A stretch of DNA of 64,000 bases. It comes from Phenylobacterium sp. (GTDB taxonomy: Bacteria; Pseudomonadota; Alphaproteobacteria; Caulobacterales; Caulobacteraceae). The notes under the pieces were generated by a model, which saw nothing but the letters and a program-made list of their open reading frames with translations, had not been told where the DNA came from and made no database searches. Of the stretch, positions 22,973 to 31,239 are shown piece by piece. The stretch's first letter is position 1. Each line of letters opens with the position of its first letter. The position numbers and the translations under genes are program-made. Location of the stretch: contig NZ_WGNY01000003.1 in NCBI RefSeq assembly GCF_016124325.1, positions 1 to 64,000 of the forward strand, written 5' to 3'.

Positions 22973-23968
22973 TCACTTCGGGGCGAACTGCAGGGTGTAG
23001 GCTTTGTGCGGGTCGAGCGTCTTCGGATAGACGCCCTGGGCGGCGGCCATGTCGAAGAACGTCTGCCAGCGGGCGTCGCTCATGGCGCCGATCGGCCGGC
23101 CCTCGGCGCCTTCGACGATCTTGTAGGTCCGCATCTTCTCGCGCGCCTGGTCGAGGACGTCCTGGGTCATCTCCGGATTGTCCTTCCGGATCAGGGCGTC
23201 GGCCTTCGACGGGTCGCCGTTCAGATAGTCGCTCCACCCCTTGGCCGAGGCCTCGACGAAGGCCAGGACGGCGGCCGGGTTCTTCAGGATCAGGCTGTCG
23301 GGCGCCAGCACCATGGTGGCGTAGCCGGGGTAGCCCTCGTCGGCCAGCAGGAAGACCTTGGGCTTCAGCCCGGCCTCCTTCTCGATCGTATAGGGCTCGC
23401 TGGTCAGGTAGCCCTGCTGGGCGGCGCGCTTGTCGGCGAGGAAGGGCGCGGGGTTGAAGGTGTACTTGCGCACCTGGTCGTCGGTGAAGCCGTACCTGGC
23501 CTTCAGCCACACCCAGAAGGCGGTGATCGAGGCGTCGGACAGCAGGATCGGGTGGCCCTTGAGGTCGGCGATCTTCTCCACGCCGGTGTCGGGGTGGGCG
23601 ATCAGCACCTGCGGGTCCTTCTGCATGAAGGCGGCGACCGCCTTCACCGGCACGCCCTCCTGGGCCAGGTTCATGACGATGAAGCTGTTGGAGCCCATGC
23701 CGAGGTCCACGGCGCCGGAGGCCAGGAGCTGGGGCACGTTCACGCCGGGCCCGCCCTGGACGATCTTCACGTCGAGGCCGCGGCGGGCGTACTCGCCGGA
23801 GGCCAGGGCCTGGTAGAAGCCGCCCTGCTCGGCCTGGGCGCGCCAGTCGGTGGCGAAGCGGATGGTCACCGGCGCGTTCGCCTCCGGCGCCTTGGCCGGC
23901 TCGGACTTCGGCGAGCACGCGGCCAGGGCGGCGGCCAGCGCCAGGACGACGAAACGCAACGCTTTCAT
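22973..23968 (-). CDS. Substrate-binding lipoprotein, NMT1/THI5-like
   Basis: A 331-residue periplasmic binding protein and the first gene of the importer operon. The lipobox is LAALAAC (LAAALAACS), so it is membrane anchored. The mature part has the NMT1/THI5 opening VTIRFATDWRAQAEQGGFYQAL, then QGGPGVNVPQLLASGAVDLGMGSN and ADLKGHPILLSD. Relatives bind pyrimidine thiamine precursors, nitrate, sulfonates or riboflavin; GPGV resembles the ThiY loop, but no TPP riboswitch lies upstream, so the substrate is open. A hydroxymethylpyrimidine-like compound is my best guess. Confidence 0.82.
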   Translation of the reverse strand: MKALRFVVLALAAALAACSPKSEPAKAPEANAPVTIRFATDWRAQAEQGGFYQALASGEYARRGLDVKIVQGGPGVNVPQLLASGAVDLGMGSNSFIVMNLAQEGVPVKAVAAFMQKDPQVLIAHPDTGVEKIADLKGHPILLSDASITAFWVWLKARYGFTDDQVRKYTFNPAPFLADKRAAQQGYLTSEPYTIEKEAGLKPKVFLLADEGYPGYATMVLAPDSLILKNPAAVLAFVEASAKGWSDYLNGDPSKADALIRKDNPEMTQDVLDQAREKMRTYKIVEGAEGRPIGAMSDARWQTFFDMAAAQGVYPKTLDPHKAYTLQFAPK

Positions 23969-24030
23969 GGAGACCCTCGCTTCGAGCGCGGCAAGGGTAG
24001 GGCGCTGCGACGGCGCTTCCAAGCGCCAGA

Positions 24031-24145
24031 TCCTTCTCCCGTGGAGGAGGTGGCCCGCAGGGCCGGAGGAGGGCCGCTCAGACCTGGCCGCGCCTTGGCC
24101 GGGAGCCTCCTCAGTCGGCTTCGCCGACAGCTCCTCCAGAGGAGG
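24031..24145. repeat. REP pair in inverted orientation
   Basis: TTCTCCCGTGGAGGAGGTGG at the left faces CTCCTCCAGAGGAGGAGCA at the right, with GCCCGCAGGGC and GTCGGCTTCGCCGAC inner hairpins. It is related in style to the other CTCTCC-type units of this window. Confidence 0.55.
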
Positions 24146-24162
24146 AGCATCCGCGCATAGCA

Positions 24163-24200
24163 AGAGGGCGGTGCGCCGGTCGCCCGGCTCACCGCCCTCT
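24163..24200 (-). terminator. Strong 11-bp hairpin, possible terminator
   Basis: AGAGGGCGGTG pairs exactly with CACCGCCCTCT around a G+C-rich loop that itself contains CCGG/CCGG pairing. It has no U-run. If used, it would end a leftward transcript from the gap 24200-24560. Confidence 0.4.
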
Positions 24201-24582
24201 ATACAGATCCGTTGGGGGATCTGCGTCGCCAGGCCAACTGCCAGTTCGGTTCCGGGTCGCCCCGTGGTTTTCCCTGGCCGCCGGCGCCAGACCTCCGGTT
24301 CAAGTTCCGGGTCGCCCCGGTTCCGTTCCCTTCGCCCTGCCGCTCCGCTCGCTTGCTTCGGGGTCCGCTGTCGCCAGCTTCTCCGTCCGCCGCGCCGCAG
24401 TTCCTGTCGGCAAGAGGACGGTGCGCCTGAACGTTTTGTGACGCAAGCGGGCCCGGCGGCCGGCCTGTGACGCAACTGTCAAAAACCTGTTCGCGGGCGG
24501 TGGAAAACCGTTCGCCGAACGGCGATTTATCCAGCCGGATCAAGCGGAAGATTTCGTCCACAGGAAACCGGGAGTCCGGCGG

Positions 24583-26388
24583 TCAGCGGCCGGCTTCCAG
24601 GGCTTCGCGGCGGCTCTCCAGGTCGAGCCACTCCTCCTCGGCCGCGGCGAGCTGATCGCGGGCGGCGTCGAGCGCGCGGGTGTAGCGATCGAAGGCGGCG
24701 GCGTCACGCGAATAGAGCGTGGGGTCGGCCAGCGCCTGTTCCAGGGCGGCGATCTTGCCGGGCATGTCGGAGACCAGGGTTTCCAGTTCGGAGAGGCGGC
24801 GCTGATCCTTGTAGGAGAGCTTGGCGGCGGCCGGCTTGGGCGCGGGCGGCGCCGGGCGCGCGGCGGCGGCCTTGGCGGGCGCCACGACCCTGGGCGCGCC
24901 GAAGAAGCCGGGGTTCTGGGAGAGGAAGTCCTGCCAGCCGCCCGGCGTCTCGACGGCGCGGCCGGTCCCGTCGAGGCCGATGGTGGAGGTGGCCAGCCGG
25001 TCGATGAAGTCGCGGTCGTGGCTGACCAGGATCAGGGTGCCGTCGTAGTCGGCCAGCAGGTCCTCGAGCAGGTCCAGCGTGTCCATGTCGAGGTCGTTGG
25101 TGGGCTCGTCCAGCACCATGACGTTGGCCGGGCGGGCGAGCGCGCGGGCCAGCAGCAGGCGGTTGCGCTCGCCGCCCGACAGGCTGCGCACCGGCTGGCG
25201 CAGCTGGCTGTCCTTGAACAGGAAGTCCTTGGCGTAGGCGTTCACGTGCTTGGGGTGGCCGCGCACCATGACGTGGTCGCCGCCCTCCGGCAGCAGCACG
25301 TCCTTCAGCGTCATGTCGGGCGCCAGGGTCGCGCGCGCCTGGTCGATGTAGTTGACGGTGAGGTTGGTCCCCAGCTTCACCGAGCCGGCGTCGGGCTCAA
25401 GCTCGCCCAGCAGGATCTTCACCAGCGTGGTCTTGCCCGCGCCGTTGGGCCCGACGATCGCCACCCGGTCGCCGCGCAGGATGCGGGTGGAGAAGGCCTT
25501 CAGGATCGTGCGCTGGCCGAACGCCTTGGAGATCCCCTTGGCCTCGACCACCCGCTGGCCGGACACGCCCGAGCTGGCGAGGCCCATGTTGAGCGACCCT
25601 TGCGCCTCCTTCAGCCGGTCGGCCTTGGCCTGGCGCATGGAGTCCAGCCGGCGGCGGCGGCCCTCGTTGCGGGCCCGGCGGGCGGTGACGCCGCGGGCCA
25701 GCCAGTGCTGCTCGCGCTCGATGGCGCGGGCGAGGCGGCGGGCCTCCTCGGCTTCCTGGGCCTCGATCTTCTCGACCCAGCCGTCGAACTCGCCGAAGCC
25801 GGCGTCGAGGCGGCGCACCTGGCGGTATTCCAGCCAGAAGCAGCGCTGGGTCACGCGCTCCAGGAACGCCCGGTCGTGGCTGACGATCAGGGCGGCGGCG
25901 CGGCAGGCGGCGATCTCGGCCTCCAGCGTCTCGATCGCCAGGATGTCGAGGTGGTTGGTGGGCTCGTCCAGCAGGATGACGTCGGGGTCCTCGGCGAACG
26001 CCTTGGCGAGCGCCGCCCGCCGTCGCTCGCCGCCGGAGAGGCCGGTCGTGGACTTGGCCGGGTCCATGCCGAAGTCCGACAGCGCCGCCTCGGCCCGGTG
26101 AGGCTCGGCCCCGCCCGAGACCGCGTGGTCGAGCACGGTGGCGCCGGTGAGGTCCGGCTCCTGGGGCACATAGGCGATGCGCGCGCCGGGCGTGACGGTC
26201 CGCTCGCCCGCGTCGGGGTCCGTGAGGCCGGCCAGGATGCGCAGCAGTGTCGACTTGCCCGCGCCGTTGCGGCCGACGAGGCAGGCGCGCGTGCGCGCCT
26301 CCAGCGCCAGGTCGACGCCGTCGAACAGCATCAGGGGACCATCCGCCAGCCGGACGTCCTTCAAAGCCAGGATCGGCGCTCTGCTCAT
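24583..26388 (-). CDS. uup: ABC-F family ATPase (Uup-like)
   Basis: A 601-residue soluble protein with two ABC cassettes and no membrane domain. Cassette 1: GRNGAGKSTLL, TTGLSGGERRRAAL, LLDEPTNHLD. Cassette 2: GPNGAGKTTLVKIL, SLSGGERNRLLLARAL, LDEPTNDLD. The linker between them is Arg-rich (ARRARNEGRRRR), and a Pro/Ala stretch leads into the C-terminal coiled coil (LSELETLVSDMPGKIAALEQ), diagnostic of Uup. Uup acts at the ribosome and on branched DNA in other bacteria. ATG 26388 (MSRAP) is the start; the 55 extra residues of the track ORF read through a repeat. Confidence 0.9.
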   Translation of the reverse strand: MSRAPILALKDVRLADGPLMLFDGVDLALEARTRACLVGRNGAGKSTLLRILAGLTDPDAGERTVTPGARIAYVPQEPDLTGATVLDHAVSGGAEPHRAEAALSDFGMDPAKSTTGLSGGERRRAALAKAFAEDPDVILLDEPTNHLDILAIETLEAEIAACRAAALIVSHDRAFLERVTQRCFWLEYRQVRRLDAGFGEFDGWVEKIEAQEAEEARRLARAIEREQHWLARGVTARRARNEGRRRRLDSMRQAKADRLKEAQGSLNMGLASSGVSGQRVVEAKGISKAFGQRTILKAFSTRILRGDRVAIVGPNGAGKTTLVKILLGELEPDAGSVKLGTNLTVNYIDQARATLAPDMTLKDVLLPEGGDHVMVRGHPKHVNAYAKDFLFKDSQLRQPVRSLSGGERNRLLLARALARPANVMVLDEPTNDLDMDTLDLLEDLLADYDGTLILVSHDRDFIDRLATSTIGLDGTGRAVETPGGWQDFLSQNPGFFGAPRVVAPAKAAAARPAPPAPKPAAAKLSYKDQRRLSELETLVSDMPGKIAALEQALADPTLYSRDAAAFDRYTRALDAARDQLAAAEEEWLDLESRREALEAGR

Positions 26389-26436
26389 GGAGGCGCTGAC
26401 ATAGAGGGACGGCGCGCGCGAAGCCACCCCAGTTGT

Positions 26437-26568
26437 CATGGCCGGGCGAGTCCCGGCCATCCAGACGCACGGGATGGCCCAGGCTCCCGCTGCGGCTCCG
26501 TCGTGGCCCATTCTGATCGGTCGGCGTGTCTGGGTGGCCGGGACAAGCCCGGCCATGACGGAAGGAGG
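26437..26568. repeat. Inverted pair of GTCATGGCCGGG units
   Basis: GTCATGGCCGGGCGAGTCCC at the left and GGCCGGGACAAGCCCGGCCA followed by TGAC at the right form inward-facing copies. Each copy can fold by CCGGGC/GCCCGG pairing. This is a widespread alphaproteobacterial intergenic repeat. It separates the uup start from the YcgN-like gene. Confidence 0.65.
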
Positions 26569-26618
26569 GATGCAAGTTCGCGCTTCTGTTGGCGGCCGCG
26601 CGGGCCTACATCCGCCCG

Positions 26619-27083
26619 ATGCCCGGCGAACCCTTCTGGCGGCGCAAGACCCTGGCGCAGATGACCGTCCGCGAATGGGAGAGCCTGTGCGACGGTTGCG
26701 GGCTCTGCTGCCTGGTGCGCTTCGAGGACGAGGTGACCGACGAAATCATCCCGACCCGGGTGCACTGCAAGCTGTTCGACGCCGAGCTCTGCCAGTGCTC
26801 GAACTACGCCGAGCGCCACCGCCACGTGCCCGACTGCATCAAGCTGACGCCGCACAACATCGAGGCGCTGGAATGGATGCCGAAGAGCTGCGCCTACCGC
26901 CGGCTGCACGAGGGCCGCGACCTGGCGGACTGGCACCCGCTGATCTCGGGCGACCCGGAGAGCGTGCACCGGGCCGGAATCTCGGTGCGCGGCCAGACGA
27001 TCAGCGAAGAGGCGCTCTCCGATCCTGAGGACGCGCTGGACTTCGCCGCCTGGGACCTGCTGGCCGAGCGGGGGGACGACTAG
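26619..27083 (+). CDS. YcgN family (UPF0260) CxxCxxCC protein
   Basis: A 154-residue protein of the YcgN / zinc- or iron-cluster type. The Cys signature is LCDGCGLCCLVRFEDE near residue 25, followed by HCKLFDAELCQCSNYAERH, PDCIKLTPHN and KSCAYRRL, all typical. The Cys cluster probably binds a metal or Fe-S cluster, and its role is unknown. ATG 26619 (MPGEPFWRRKTL) is the family start; the track TTG start adds 10 residues. It overlaps the convergent DUF805 gene by 4 bases. Confidence 0.85.
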   Translation: MPGEPFWRRKTLAQMTVREWESLCDGCGLCCLVRFEDEVTDEIIPTRVHCKLFDAELCQCSNYAERHRHVPDCIKLTPHNIEALEWMPKSCAYRRLHEGRDLADWHPLISGDPESVHRAGISVRGQTISEEALSDPEDALDFAAWDLLAERGDD

Positions 27084-27499
27084 ACCGCGGCCGGCGCGGG
27101 GCGGTCGAACCGGTTCTCACCCTTCTGGCCCGGCAGGACGCCGAGGGCGATCACGAAGCCCAGCTCGACGACGAGGCCCACGATCGAGATCAAGCCGACC
27201 GCCGTCTCGCCGAGGCCGGACGCGAAGCCGAATTCCGGCATGGCGGCGACAAGGCAAGCCGTGAACACGAGCGTCGGCAGGGCCTGCCACCATCCCGATC
27301 GGCCGAGGTCGTGAAGGCGCCGCGCCGTAACGCACACGCCCATCCACGATAGGAGCAGGTCGGTGGCCGCAGAGGCGCTGCCGAGGACGACCGAACAGAG
27401 CCAGCCCACGGCGATCAGCGCCACCAGCACCAGCCAGTACGCCTTTCGGTCCGCGCGGCCCGCGACCCACAGGAGTTGCTTCCAATCGAAATTCCCCAC
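27080..27499 (-). CDS. DUF805 membrane protein, LexA box upstream
   Basis: A 139-residue inner-membrane protein. It opens with WKQLLWVAGRADRKAYWLVL, the DUF805 R-x-x-R-x-x-YW signature, and has four hydrophobic helices with the conserved CVTARRLHDLGRSGWWQ loop. The start is GTG 27499, preceded by AAGGAG at 6 bases. A LexA box lies 20 bases before the start. DUF805 proteins are of unknown role; an SOS link is inferred from the box alone. Confidence 0.82.
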   Translation of the reverse strand: MGNFDWKQLLWVAGRADRKAYWLVLVALIAVGWLCSVVLGSASAATDLLLSWMGVCVTARRLHDLGRSGWWQALPTLVFTACLVAAMPEFGFASGLGETAVGLISIVGLVVELGFVIALGVLPGQKGENRFDRPAPAAV

Positions 27500-27519
27500 G
27501 ACGTCTCCTTGGTTTTATC

Positions 27520-27534
27520 GAACAAAACCAGAAC
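27520..27534 (-). promoter_or_regulatory. LexA (SOS) box GTTC-N7-GTTC
   Basis: On the minus strand the sequence is GTTC-TGGTTTT-GTTC, an exact match with a T-rich spacer, 20 bases before the DUF805 GTG start. It overlaps an inverted repeat TGGTTTT/AAAACCA (27510-27530). Confidence 0.6.
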
Positions 27535-27552
27535 TCAGGGCGATCGGCAACA

Positions 27553-27570
27553 TGTGATAAATTTATCACA
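27553..27570. promoter_or_regulatory. 18-bp perfect palindrome
   Basis: TGTGATAAATTTATCACA is perfectly self-complementary. The TGTGA/TCACA ends resemble Crp/Fnr half-sites but are 8 bases apart rather than 6. It lies between the divergent DUF805 and DnaJ-like genes, 68 bases before the latter. Confidence 0.55.
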
Positions 27571-27637
27571 CACACCCTTGCGTGACGGAACCGCCCCGCC
27601 AATCTAGTAGTCAGGTTCAGGGCATGGTCTCTCAAGG

Positions 27638-28591
27638 ATGATTTCGAGCTTGGCGCGCGACCCCTATCAGGAGCTGGGCGTTTCCCGCACGGCGAGCGCG
27701 GACGAGATCCGCAAGGCGTTCCGCAAGCTCGCCAAGGAAAACCATCCCGACACCAACCCCGGCAACAAGGCCGCCGAGGAGCGCTTCAAGCGCGTGAGCG
27801 CGGCGTTCGACATCGTGGGCGACGCCGAGAAGCGCAAGAAGTTCGACGCCGGCGAGATCGACGCCGACGGGCGCGAACGCTTCTCCGGCGGCCCGTGGGG
27901 CCCCGGCCAGGGCCCGGGCGGCTTCGGCGGCCAGGGCGGACGCGGCGGCGGCTTCCGCACCGAGAGCTACGAGGGCGTCGACCTGGGCGACATCCTGGGC
28001 GAGATGTTCGGCGGCGGACGCCAGGGCGGGCGGCCCGGCGGCATGGGCGGCGGCTTCGGCGGCTTTTCCCAGCGCGGCGCCGACGTGCGCGCGAAGATCG
28101 AAATCGACCTCGAGGACGCGATCAAGGGCGGCAAGCAGCGGATCGCCTTCTCCGATGGCCGCGCCATCGACATCACCATCCCCAAGGGCGCCCAGGACGG
28201 CCAGACCCTGCGGCTGAAGGGCCAGGGCCAGCAGGGCCGCTCGGCGCCCGGCGACGCCTTCATCGAGATCGCCATCCGGCCGCACCCGGTGTTCCGCCAG
28301 GAGGGCGGGGCGCTGGTGATGGACGTGCCGGTGACCTTCTACGACGCGGTGCTGGGCGGGAAGGTCGAGGCGCCGACCCCCGACGGGCCGGTGACCCTGA
28401 CGGTGCCCAAGGGCGCCAACTCCGGCTCGCGCCTGCGCCTGAAGGGCCGGGGGCTGGCCGACGGCAAGGGCCACCGCGGCGACCTGTTCGCGCGCCTGGT
28501 GGTGGTGCTGCCCGACAGTCCCGATGCGGCGCTGGAAGCCTTCGCCGAGGAGCAGAGGGCCAAGCGGCCCTACGACCCCAAGCGGCGGTAG
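27638..28591 (+). CDS. DnaJ-class chaperone, CbpA-like
   Basis: A 317-residue co-chaperone. The J domain spans residues 8-70 with the HPD tripeptide at 36-38 (ENHPDTNPG), followed by a Gly/Phe-rich linker (85-160) and two C-terminal substrate-binding domains (VRAKIEIDLEDAIKGGKQRI, then VMDVPVTFYDAVLGGKVE). The Cys-rich zinc finger of DnaJ is absent, so it is the CbpA type. It stimulates DnaK. The linker has unusually many GG repeats. The start codon has AAGG directly in front and may be slightly misplaced. Confidence 0.88.
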   Translation: MISSLARDPYQELGVSRTASADEIRKAFRKLAKENHPDTNPGNKAAEERFKRVSAAFDIVGDAEKRKKFDAGEIDADGRERFSGGPWGPGQGPGGFGGQGGRGGGFRTESYEGVDLGDILGEMFGGGRQGGRPGGMGGGFGGFSQRGADVRAKIEIDLEDAIKGGKQRIAFSDGRAIDITIPKGAQDGQTLRLKGQGQQGRSAPGDAFIEIAIRPHPVFRQEGGALVMDVPVTFYDAVLGGKVEAPTPDGPVTLTVPKGANSGSRLRLKGRGLADGKGHRGDLFARLVVVLPDSPDAALEAFAEEQRAKRPYDPKRR

Positions 28592-28661
28592 CGCCGTTCC
28601 TAACGTCCGGTAAGATCGGCGTTCAGCGCCGGTTCAGTCCGCCGCGCCTAGGACGGGAACC

Positions 28662-28982
28662 ATGAAGCGCCTCTTCGCCATAGCCGTGCTGGCCGCGATC
28701 GCCGCGACGCCGGTCGCCGTGGCGGCGCAGGACAACGGCCGCCCCGTTCTGGGCGCCGGTCGGGGCGACCAGGACCGGGCCCGGGAGGCGCGCGGGCGCC
28801 AGATGCCGCTGTCGCGCGTTCTGGCCATGCTTTCGTCGCGCTATCCGGGGCGGCACCTGAACACCACCATGGGCGACAGCGGCGGCCGGCCCGCCTATTT
28901 CGTCCAGTGGCAGATGGCCGACGGCCGCGTCGTGGTGTTCGTGGTCGATGCCGAGTCCGGGCAGGTGGTGGGGCGCCAGTAG
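28662..28982 (+). CDS. Small PepSY-like periplasmic protein
   Basis: A 106-residue exported protein. It has a Sec signal (KRLFAIAVLAAIAATPVAVAAQ) and a short basic linker. One PepSY-like fold follows: PLSRVLAMLSSRYPGRHLNT, then a strand pair with YFVQWQMADGRVVVFVVDAESGQVVGRQ, the typical D-A-x-x-G-x-V ending. Such small PepSY proteins commonly precede PhoP/PhoQ-like pairs and may modulate the sensor. The response regulator starts 31 bases downstream, so they probably share an operon. Confidence 0.75.
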   Translation: MKRLFAIAVLAAIAATPVAVAAQDNGRPVLGAGRGDQDRAREARGRQMPLSRVLAMLSSRYPGRHLNTTMGDSGGRPAYFVQWQMADGRVVVFVVDAESGQVVGRQ

Positions 28983-29013
28983 ACGGTATTTGCGAGAAGG
29001 AAAGGACGCCGAG

Positions 29014-29706
29014 GTGCGTATCCTGCTTGTTGAAGACGATCCCGATCTGTCGCGCCAGCTCAAGGCGGCGCTGGCCGACGCGGGCTATGCGGTGGACCAC
29101 GCCCCCGACGGCGAGGAGGCCCAGTTCCTGGGCGAGACCGAGCCCTACGACGCCGTGATCCTCGACCTGGGCCTGCCGAAGGTGGACGGGGTGTCGGTGC
29201 TGGAGCGCTGGCGGCGCGACAACATCGCCACGCCGGTGCTGATCCTCACCGCCCGCGGCGCCTGGAGCGAGAAGGTGGCGGGCTTCGACGCCGGGGCCGA
29301 CGACTACCTGACCAAGCCCTTCCACACCGAAGAGCTGCTGGCGCGGCTGCGGGCGCTGCTGCGCCGCTCGGCGGGCCATGCGACGCCGAACCTGGCGTGC
29401 GGCGGACTTCGGCTGGATCCCCGCGCGGCGCGCGCCAGCGTCAACGGCGAGCCCCTGCGGCTCACCTCGCTGGAGTACCGGCTGCTGCACTATCTGATGA
29501 TGCACCAGGGCCGGGTGATCAGCCGGACCGAACTGGTCGAGCACCTCTACGACCAGGACTTCGACCGCGACTCCAACACCATCGAGGTGTTCATCGGCCG
29601 CGTGCGCAAGAAGATCGGAGCCGATCGGATCGAGACGGTTCGGGGCCTGGGCTATCGCCTGACCTGCCCGGCCGACGAGGTCGAGGCCGGCGCCGCCCAG
29701 CCGTGA
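29014..29706 (+). CDS. OmpR/PhoP-family response regulator
   Basis: A 230-residue regulator. The receiver domain has the acidic pair E7-D8-D9 and phospho-acceptor D51 in AVILDLGLPKVDG, with the K of TKPFHTEELLAR. The C-terminal winged helix (about 125-225) includes LTSLEYRLLHYLMMHQGRVISR and RVRKKIGADRIETVRGLGYRL. The GTG 29014 start removes the unconserved N-terminal track extension. It pairs with the kinase starting 55 bases later; PhoP/PhoQ-like function is inferred from the kinase H-box. Confidence 0.9.
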   Translation: MRILLVEDDPDLSRQLKAALADAGYAVDHAPDGEEAQFLGETEPYDAVILDLGLPKVDGVSVLERWRRDNIATPVLILTARGAWSEKVAGFDAGADDYLTKPFHTEELLARLRALLRRSAGHATPNLACGGLRLDPRAARASVNGEPLRLTSLEYRLLHYLMMHQGRVISRTELVEHLYDQDFDRDSNTIEVFIGRVRKKIGADRIETVRGLGYRLTCPADEVEAGAAQP

Positions 29707-29757
29707 TCGGGCCAGCCGTGAGCGGGCCAGCCGTGAACGGGCCGACCGTGATCGGGG
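29697..29757 (+). repeat. Four tandem 15-base repeats between regulator and kinase
   Basis: Four near-identical copies of CAGCCGTGANCGGGC (unit 15 bases) run from the stop of the regulator to the GTG of the kinase. They encode one open frame of about 20 codons that begins with GTG at 29703, overlapping the regulator stop, and ends in a TGA overlapping the kinase GTG. Confidence 0.6.
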
Positions 29758-29761
29758 CGCG

Positions 29762-31159
29762 GTGAGCCTGCTGGAGGGACTGCGCCGCCCCTCCCTGGCC
29801 CGACGGCTGGTGCTGCTGGCCGTCGGCTGGAGCTTCGCGGCCCTGGTGATCTCGGCGGTGGTGCTGGCGCTGCTGTTCCAGCAGGCGGCGTTGCGGCGCT
29901 TCGACGCCACCCTCTCGGACCTGATCGACAACCTGATCGCCGGCACGACGATCGAGAATGGCGAGGTGATCGCCCCCGCGCTCACCGACCTGCGGGCGCT
30001 CCGGGCGCTGTCCGGCCGCTACTGGGAGATCGCCGAGCCGGCCGCGGACGGCCGCGTGCGCGCCATCGACGGCCTGACATCGCGCTCGCTGTTCGACGCC
30101 GAGCTGGCCACGCCGCCGGACCTGGCGCAGCGCCTGAAGGCCGATCCGGCCAGGCCCGTCGCCTATGACGCCGCCGGCCCGCAGCCCGGCGAACACGTCC
30201 GCGTGCTGGCCCGCTGGACCACCTTCTACGGACGCGCGACGCCGGTGATCTTCATGGCCGCCGAGGACCGCTCGCCGATCGACCGCGAGGTGCGCAACTT
30301 CGTCACCGCCACCGCCATCGCCTTCCTGATCCTGGGCCTGGGCCTGATCGCCGCCGTGGTCGTGCAGGTGCGCGTGGGTCTCCAGCCCCTGTTCCGCCTG
30401 CGCCACGAGGTGGCCGACGTGCGCCGGGGCAAGGCCGAGCGGCTGTCGGGCGCCTATCCGTCGGAACTGCGTCCGCTGACCGACGAGCTGAACGCCCTGG
30501 TGGCCCACAACCAGGAGACCGTCGAGCGCCAGCGCACCCATGTCGGCAACCTGGCCCACGCGCTGAAGACCCCGATCTCGGTGATGGTCACCGAGGCCGC
30601 CCAGCGCCCCGGCCCGCTGGCCGAGCTGGTCACGCGCCAGACCGAGGTGATGCGCCAGCAGGTGGACCACCACCTGCGCCGCGCCCGGGCGGCGGCGAGA
30701 TCCCAGGGCCAGGGCGAACGGACCTCGGTGCCGGAGGTGCTGGACGAACTGTCGCGCACCCTGGAGCGCATCTTCCGCGACAAGGGCGTGACCATCGACT
30801 GGGACGCGCCCGACGACCTCTTCTTCCAGGGCGAGCGGCAGGACTTCATGGAGATCGCCGGCAACGCCATGGAGAACGCGGGCAAGTGGTGCCGCGGCCG
30901 GGTGCGGGTGCGGGCCGACGCGGCCGGCCCGGAGCGCCTGCGCCTGACGGTTGAGGACGACGGGCCGGGCCTGCCGCCCGAGCAGTGGGACGAAGTGATC
31001 CGGCGCGGCGCCCGGCTGGACGAGAACGCGCCGGGCTCGGGGCTGGGCCTCTCGATCATCGACGAGCTGGCGCGCGCCTATCGCGGCGCGCTGACCCTGG
31101 GCGCCTCGCCGCTGGGCGGATTGCTGGTCGGTGTCGAATTGCCGCGGGCGGGCGCTTGA
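29762..31159 (+). CDS. PhoQ-like sensor histidine kinase
   Basis: A 465-residue membrane kinase. Two helices (about 18-42 and 183-205) flank a periplasmic sensor of about 140 residues. A HAMP-like linker leads to the H-box QRTHVGNLAHALKTPISVMV with H266; the LAHALKTP form is typical of PhoQ. ATPase boxes: NAMENAGKWC, EDDGPGLP and GSGLGLSIID. It probably phosphorylates the adjacent OmpR-type regulator. The start is GTG 29762 at the end of the tandem repeat, and the two genes are probably translationally coupled. Confidence 0.87.
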   Translation: MSLLEGLRRPSLARRLVLLAVGWSFAALVISAVVLALLFQQAALRRFDATLSDLIDNLIAGTTIENGEVIAPALTDLRALRALSGRYWEIAEPAADGRVRAIDGLTSRSLFDAELATPPDLAQRLKADPARPVAYDAAGPQPGEHVRVLARWTTFYGRATPVIFMAAEDRSPIDREVRNFVTATAIAFLILGLGLIAAVVVQVRVGLQPLFRLRHEVADVRRGKAERLSGAYPSELRPLTDELNALVAHNQETVERQRTHVGNLAHALKTPISVMVTEAAQRPGPLAELVTRQTEVMRQQVDHHLRRARAAARSQGQGERTSVPEVLDELSRTLERIFRDKGVTIDWDAPDDLFFQGERQDFMEIAGNAMENAGKWCRGRVRVRADAAGPERLRLTVEDDGPGLPPEQWDEVIRRGARLDENAPGSGLGLSIIDELARAYRGALTLGASPLGGLLVGVELPRAGA

Positions 31160-31239
31160 AATCTCAGGTTTCTTAAACCCTTAACTCGCGATCGACCATT
31201 CTGGGCGACGAACGGCGTTCGACCGGGAATCGGAGACCT

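Larger units (their letters stand above)
23969..24582. other. Long gap without a convincing gene
   Basis: This 614-base gap holds a REP pair (24031-24145), a strong hairpin (24163-24200), a 16-base direct repeat GTTCCGGGTCGCCCCG at 24249 and 24304, a 10-base direct repeat TGTGACGCAA at 24437 and 24466, and near-DnaA-box sequences (TTTATCCAG, TCGTCCACA) near 24530-24560. A minus-strand ORF (24199-24561, GTG start) has a plausible first 30 residues but turns low-complexity, so I do not call it. A structured RNA transcribed leftward and ended by the hairpin is possible. Confidence 0.45.

Noticed and set aside
23969-24200. TPP riboswitch upstream of the THI5-like binding protein
   Set aside because: I looked for the conserved CTGAGA and GATCCGGGTAATGCC-type elements and found neither.
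24199-24561. Minus-strand ORF with a plausible N-terminus
   Set aside because: It has a GTG start without a good ribosome site and becomes low-complexity after about 40 residues, and its end coincides with a hairpin. I could not support it as a gene.
31165-31200. CtrA box at TTAAACCCTTAAC
   Set aside because: The two TTAA halves are 4 bases apart rather than 7.
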